The notes below the pieces were generated by a model. The model saw only the letters and a program-made list of their open reading frames with translations, searched no databases and was not told the DNA's origin. A stretch of DNA of 45,509 bases from JAQUOA01 sp037443785. Lineage in GTDB: Bacteria > Bacteroidota > Ignavibacteria > UBA10030 > UBA8401. The DNA lies in the NCBI GenBank assembly GCA_037443785.1, contig JBBINR010000029.1, forward strand, positions 1 through 45,509. Direction: 5' to 3'. The position numbers and the translations under genes are program-made. This document shows, in pieces, positions 43,798 to 45,509 of this stretch; position 1 is the first letter of the stretch; every line of letters begins with the position of its first letter.

Positions 43798-43834
43798 TTC
43801 ATGCGATCCGTAATTACTTATCGGATCGCATGAA
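43798..43834. terminator. Perfect 13-bp hairpin between convergent genes
   Basis: TTCATGCGATCCG and CGGATCGCATGAA are fully complementary around an 11-nt loop. The structure lies between the convergent thioredoxin and GT9 genes. The last sense codons of the minus-strand GT9 gene form one arm and its stop codon lies in the loop. No T run follows on either strand, so it is either a weak bidirectional terminator or an mRNA 3'-end stabiliser. Confidence 0.6.
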
Positions 43835-45008
43835 TAAACACATCTGTTCGAATTGCAGCCAGCCTTTTTACTTCGGCAACAATTTTTTTCAGATCAATCA
43901 TTTGAATACATTCCAAATTATACGGGCATTCTTTTTTCCAACACGGCGCACATTTTAAACCTTCCGGGATTAATTTTATCCCGCCTTCATAAAGATCTAT
44001 CTCACTCCAGCAGCTTAATCCAAACCATGCAATAATATATTTTTTTAGTCCTATCGCTACATGCATTCCAAAAGAGTCGCCGGTGATCATGACATCACAA
44101 ATATTTTCGTAGCAAATTCCTTTTCGAACGCCTTCCGTACTTGGAGTATTGTGAACTTTATTGCCAACGCGCCGACTGATCTCGGCATTTCGTTCGGTAT
44201 CCTCCGGACCGCCGACAAGAACAAGCTTAATCCCGGGCACATCACTTAATTCAATAATCAACTGAACATGTTGGTCAATGCTCATCTTTTTGTTCGGGTA
44301 AAGATATGAGCATCCGGTGTTGAATCCCACAACAAGATCGCCGTTATTTAAGCCATTGTCGTTCTTATACGTCTCGCAATATTTTTTTTCCCCTTCCGAT
44401 AAATGAAGGACATAATCATCGCGACGATATTTCAACTTCATTGCTTCTTGAACAATCTGTGTTCCGTACTGTGTATTCTTTTTAAATTTCAGCTCATCAT
44501 CCAATCCCAAAAGATAAAAATATTCCGACTCCTTATTGAGCGGGATAATCTGACCTCGTGTGTTTAATCCAAATCCGATTTTTTCTTTTGCCTGCAGAGT
44601 ATTGACAAATGCACACGAACGTTTTGTTTTATCAATACTGTAGACAATGTCAAATTGAATTTGCTGCAAGATTAACCAATTTTCGGGTTCCCAAACCAAG
44701 GCCGAATCAATGTAGGGATTGTTATCCAACAACCGATAAGCATTTTTTAAAGTAATCCACGAAATATGGCTATCGGGATACTTCCGTTTTATTGCAGGAA
44801 GCATAGCGGTTGTTTGCAGCACAGCGCCCATCGCATCAAGATTTACGATGAGAATTCTCTTTCCAATCGGCTTATGATCGACACATTCCTTATAGCACGT
44901 CGTGTCAGGGAAACAGGGCTTATATCCTGAAAAATTTTTGCAATCGGGAATATGTATTTTCTTTACTGATTTTTTCTTTACTGATTTTTTTACTTTTTTT
45001 GCAGTCAT
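43818..45008 (-). CDS. GT9-like glycosyltransferase with Lys-repeat and Cys-rich N-terminus
   Basis: 396 residues. The first 20 or so residues are lysine-rich (KKVKKSVKKKSVKK), coded by near-repeats of TTTCTTTACTGATTT on the plus strand. A Cys cluster follows (CKNFSGYKPCFPDTTC, then YKEC). The GT9 body has KRILIVNLDAMGAVLQTTAMLPAIKRKYP, VVGFNTGCSYLYPNKKMS and VMITGDSFGMHVAIGLKKYIIAWFG, and a further Cys group near the end (CAPCWKKECPYNLEC). The Cys residues might bind a metal or form disulfides. The gene follows another GT9 gene by three bases, so they form an operon. Substrate unknown. Confidence 0.88.
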   Translation of the reverse strand: MTAKKVKKSVKKKSVKKIHIPDCKNFSGYKPCFPDTTCYKECVDHKPIGKRILIVNLDAMGAVLQTTAMLPAIKRKYPDSHISWITLKNAYRLLDNNPYIDSALVWEPENWLILQQIQFDIVYSIDKTKRSCAFVNTLQAKEKIGFGLNTRGQIIPLNKESEYFYLLGLDDELKFKKNTQYGTQIVQEAMKLKYRRDDYVLHLSEGEKKYCETYKNDNGLNNGDLVVGFNTGCSYLYPNKKMSIDQHVQLIIELSDVPGIKLVLVGGPEDTERNAEISRRVGNKVHNTPSTEGVRKGICYENICDVMITGDSFGMHVAIGLKKYIIAWFGLSCWSEIDLYEGGIKLIPEGLKCAPCWKKECPYNLECIQMIDLKKIVAEVKRLAAIRTDVFIHAIR

Positions 45009-45011
45009 TCG

Positions 45012-45509
45012 CTATTGATTCACTCTTATTAATTTTTGAAATGATTGAAACACTGTTTCGACATCAAGTTCAGTCATGCAGATATTTCCAATTGGACACT
45101 TTGTTAAATCGCACTCTAAACAATCAAGATATTCGTTTCTCACCCACATATTTTTCCTGCCGTAAGGACCTTGCAATAATGGATTTGTAGGACCATAAAG
45201 ACCAAGTGTCGGAATTCCTAATGATGCTGCGATGTGCATAGGCCCTGCATCATTACTGACAAAATATGAAGTTCTTTGTATCAAAGCACCCATTTGTTTC
45301 AATGAAGTCTGGGGAACTGCGATACTTGAGGATTTCATCATGGATTGAATTTTTTGAATATCATCCAATTCACCCGGTCCCCAAAAAAAAAGAATCTTCC
45401 ATCCTTTCCAATCACTGATTTGATCAGCGAGTTGTGCAAACGATTCCAACTTCCATTTCTTTGTGTACCACCCTCCGCTTGGATTAATGCCTATAAGTTT
45501 TTGATCAAC
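45012..45509 (-). CDS. GT9 glycosyltransferase, C-terminal part
   Basis: The frame is open to the window edge, so the gene starts outside; about 165 residues are visible. It begins with LIGINPSGGWYTKKW, the central nucleotide-sugar motif of GT9 enzymes, then FFWGPGELDDIQKI and the C-terminal VSNDAGPMHIAASLGIPTLGLYGPTNPLLQGPYG. A Cys pattern near the end (CLECDLTKCPIGNICM) resembles the Cys group in the tail of the downstream GT9 gene. It ends three bases before that gene. Confidence 0.9.
   Translation of the reverse strand, partial: VDQKLIGINPSGGWYTKKWKLESFAQLADQISDWKGWKILFFWGPGELDDIQKIQSMMKSSSIAVPQTSLKQMGALIQRTSYFVSNDAGPMHIAASLGIPTLGLYGPTNPLLQGPYGRKNMWVRNEYLDCLECDLTKCPIGNICMTELDVETVFQSFQKLIRVNQ

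Noticed and set aside
1..45509. CRISPR arrays, insertion sequences, prophage or toxin-antitoxin genes
   Set aside because: No regularly spaced repeats, transposase, integrase or phage structural genes were seen in the window.

Overview
This looks like a chromosomal segment from a Gram-negative member of the Bacteroidota/Chlorobiota/Ignavibacteriota group, and I lean towards an Ignavibacteria-like lineage. Supporting signs are AT-rich DNA, a TonB receptor with an N-terminal carboxypeptidase-regulatory-like domain, two PorV/UPF0164-type outer-membrane proteins beside a secreted protein with a type IX-secretion-like C-terminus, and Shine-Dalgarno-like AGGA sites before several genes, with TTGACA/TATATT-type promoters. 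The lineage is inferred from gene content, not from a marker phylogeny. I see no insertion sequence, CRISPR array, integrase or replication origin.

Layout. Positions 1-25899 are all on the minus strand. In direction of transcription they run: uridine kinase and an M16 peptidase; alanine dehydrogenase; nuoG-H-I; lactate dehydrogenase; a STAS-like protein; comM; two PAS sensor proteins; then a sulfur-amino-acid region (about 10.8 to 1.7 kb); and finally der coupled to a CoA-disulfide-reductase-like flavoenzyme cut by the window edge. From 25993 to 43790 the plus strand carries a tightly packed surface-glycan and envelope block: GT2, GT4, GT9 and MurG-like glycosyltransferases, a lipid-flippase-like membrane protein, two NodB-type deacetylases, a PHP-domain protein, a site-2 protease homologue, a lipoprotein and outer-membrane proteins. 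Many of these genes overlap by ATGA or GTGA. The end (43818-45509) returns to the minus strand with two GT9 genes, one of them partial.

Main result. The sulfur region has three SAM-I riboswitches, each with its own promoter and intrinsic terminator. They precede a cystathionine gamma-synthase-type gene, metY-metX, and, unexpectedly, a TonB-dependent receptor. In two of the three leaders (metY and the receptor), about 57-60 nt after the terminator, lies an unannotated 32-codon ORF ending in three cysteine codons and a stop. The two copies are 92 of 99 nt identical apart from the stop codon; five of the seven substitutions are synonymous, and the last 18 sense codons are identical. The pattern resembles the polycysteine attenuator peptides of mycobacteria, here stacked behind a SAM riboswitch. 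A tRNA-Cys gene sits eight bases after the last protein gene of the metB-like operon. Together these suggest joint sensing of SAM (riboswitch) and cysteine or Cys-tRNA (leader peptide), with the TonB receptor in the same regulon, perhaps importing a sulfur compound.

Other points: an outer-membrane-protein gene is broken by a frameshift near 33018-33036; a possible terminator/antiterminator leader abuts the start codon of a lipoprotein gene at 34435; and a membrane PAS protein ends in a CxxC...CxxC domain with no recognisable enzymatic output.
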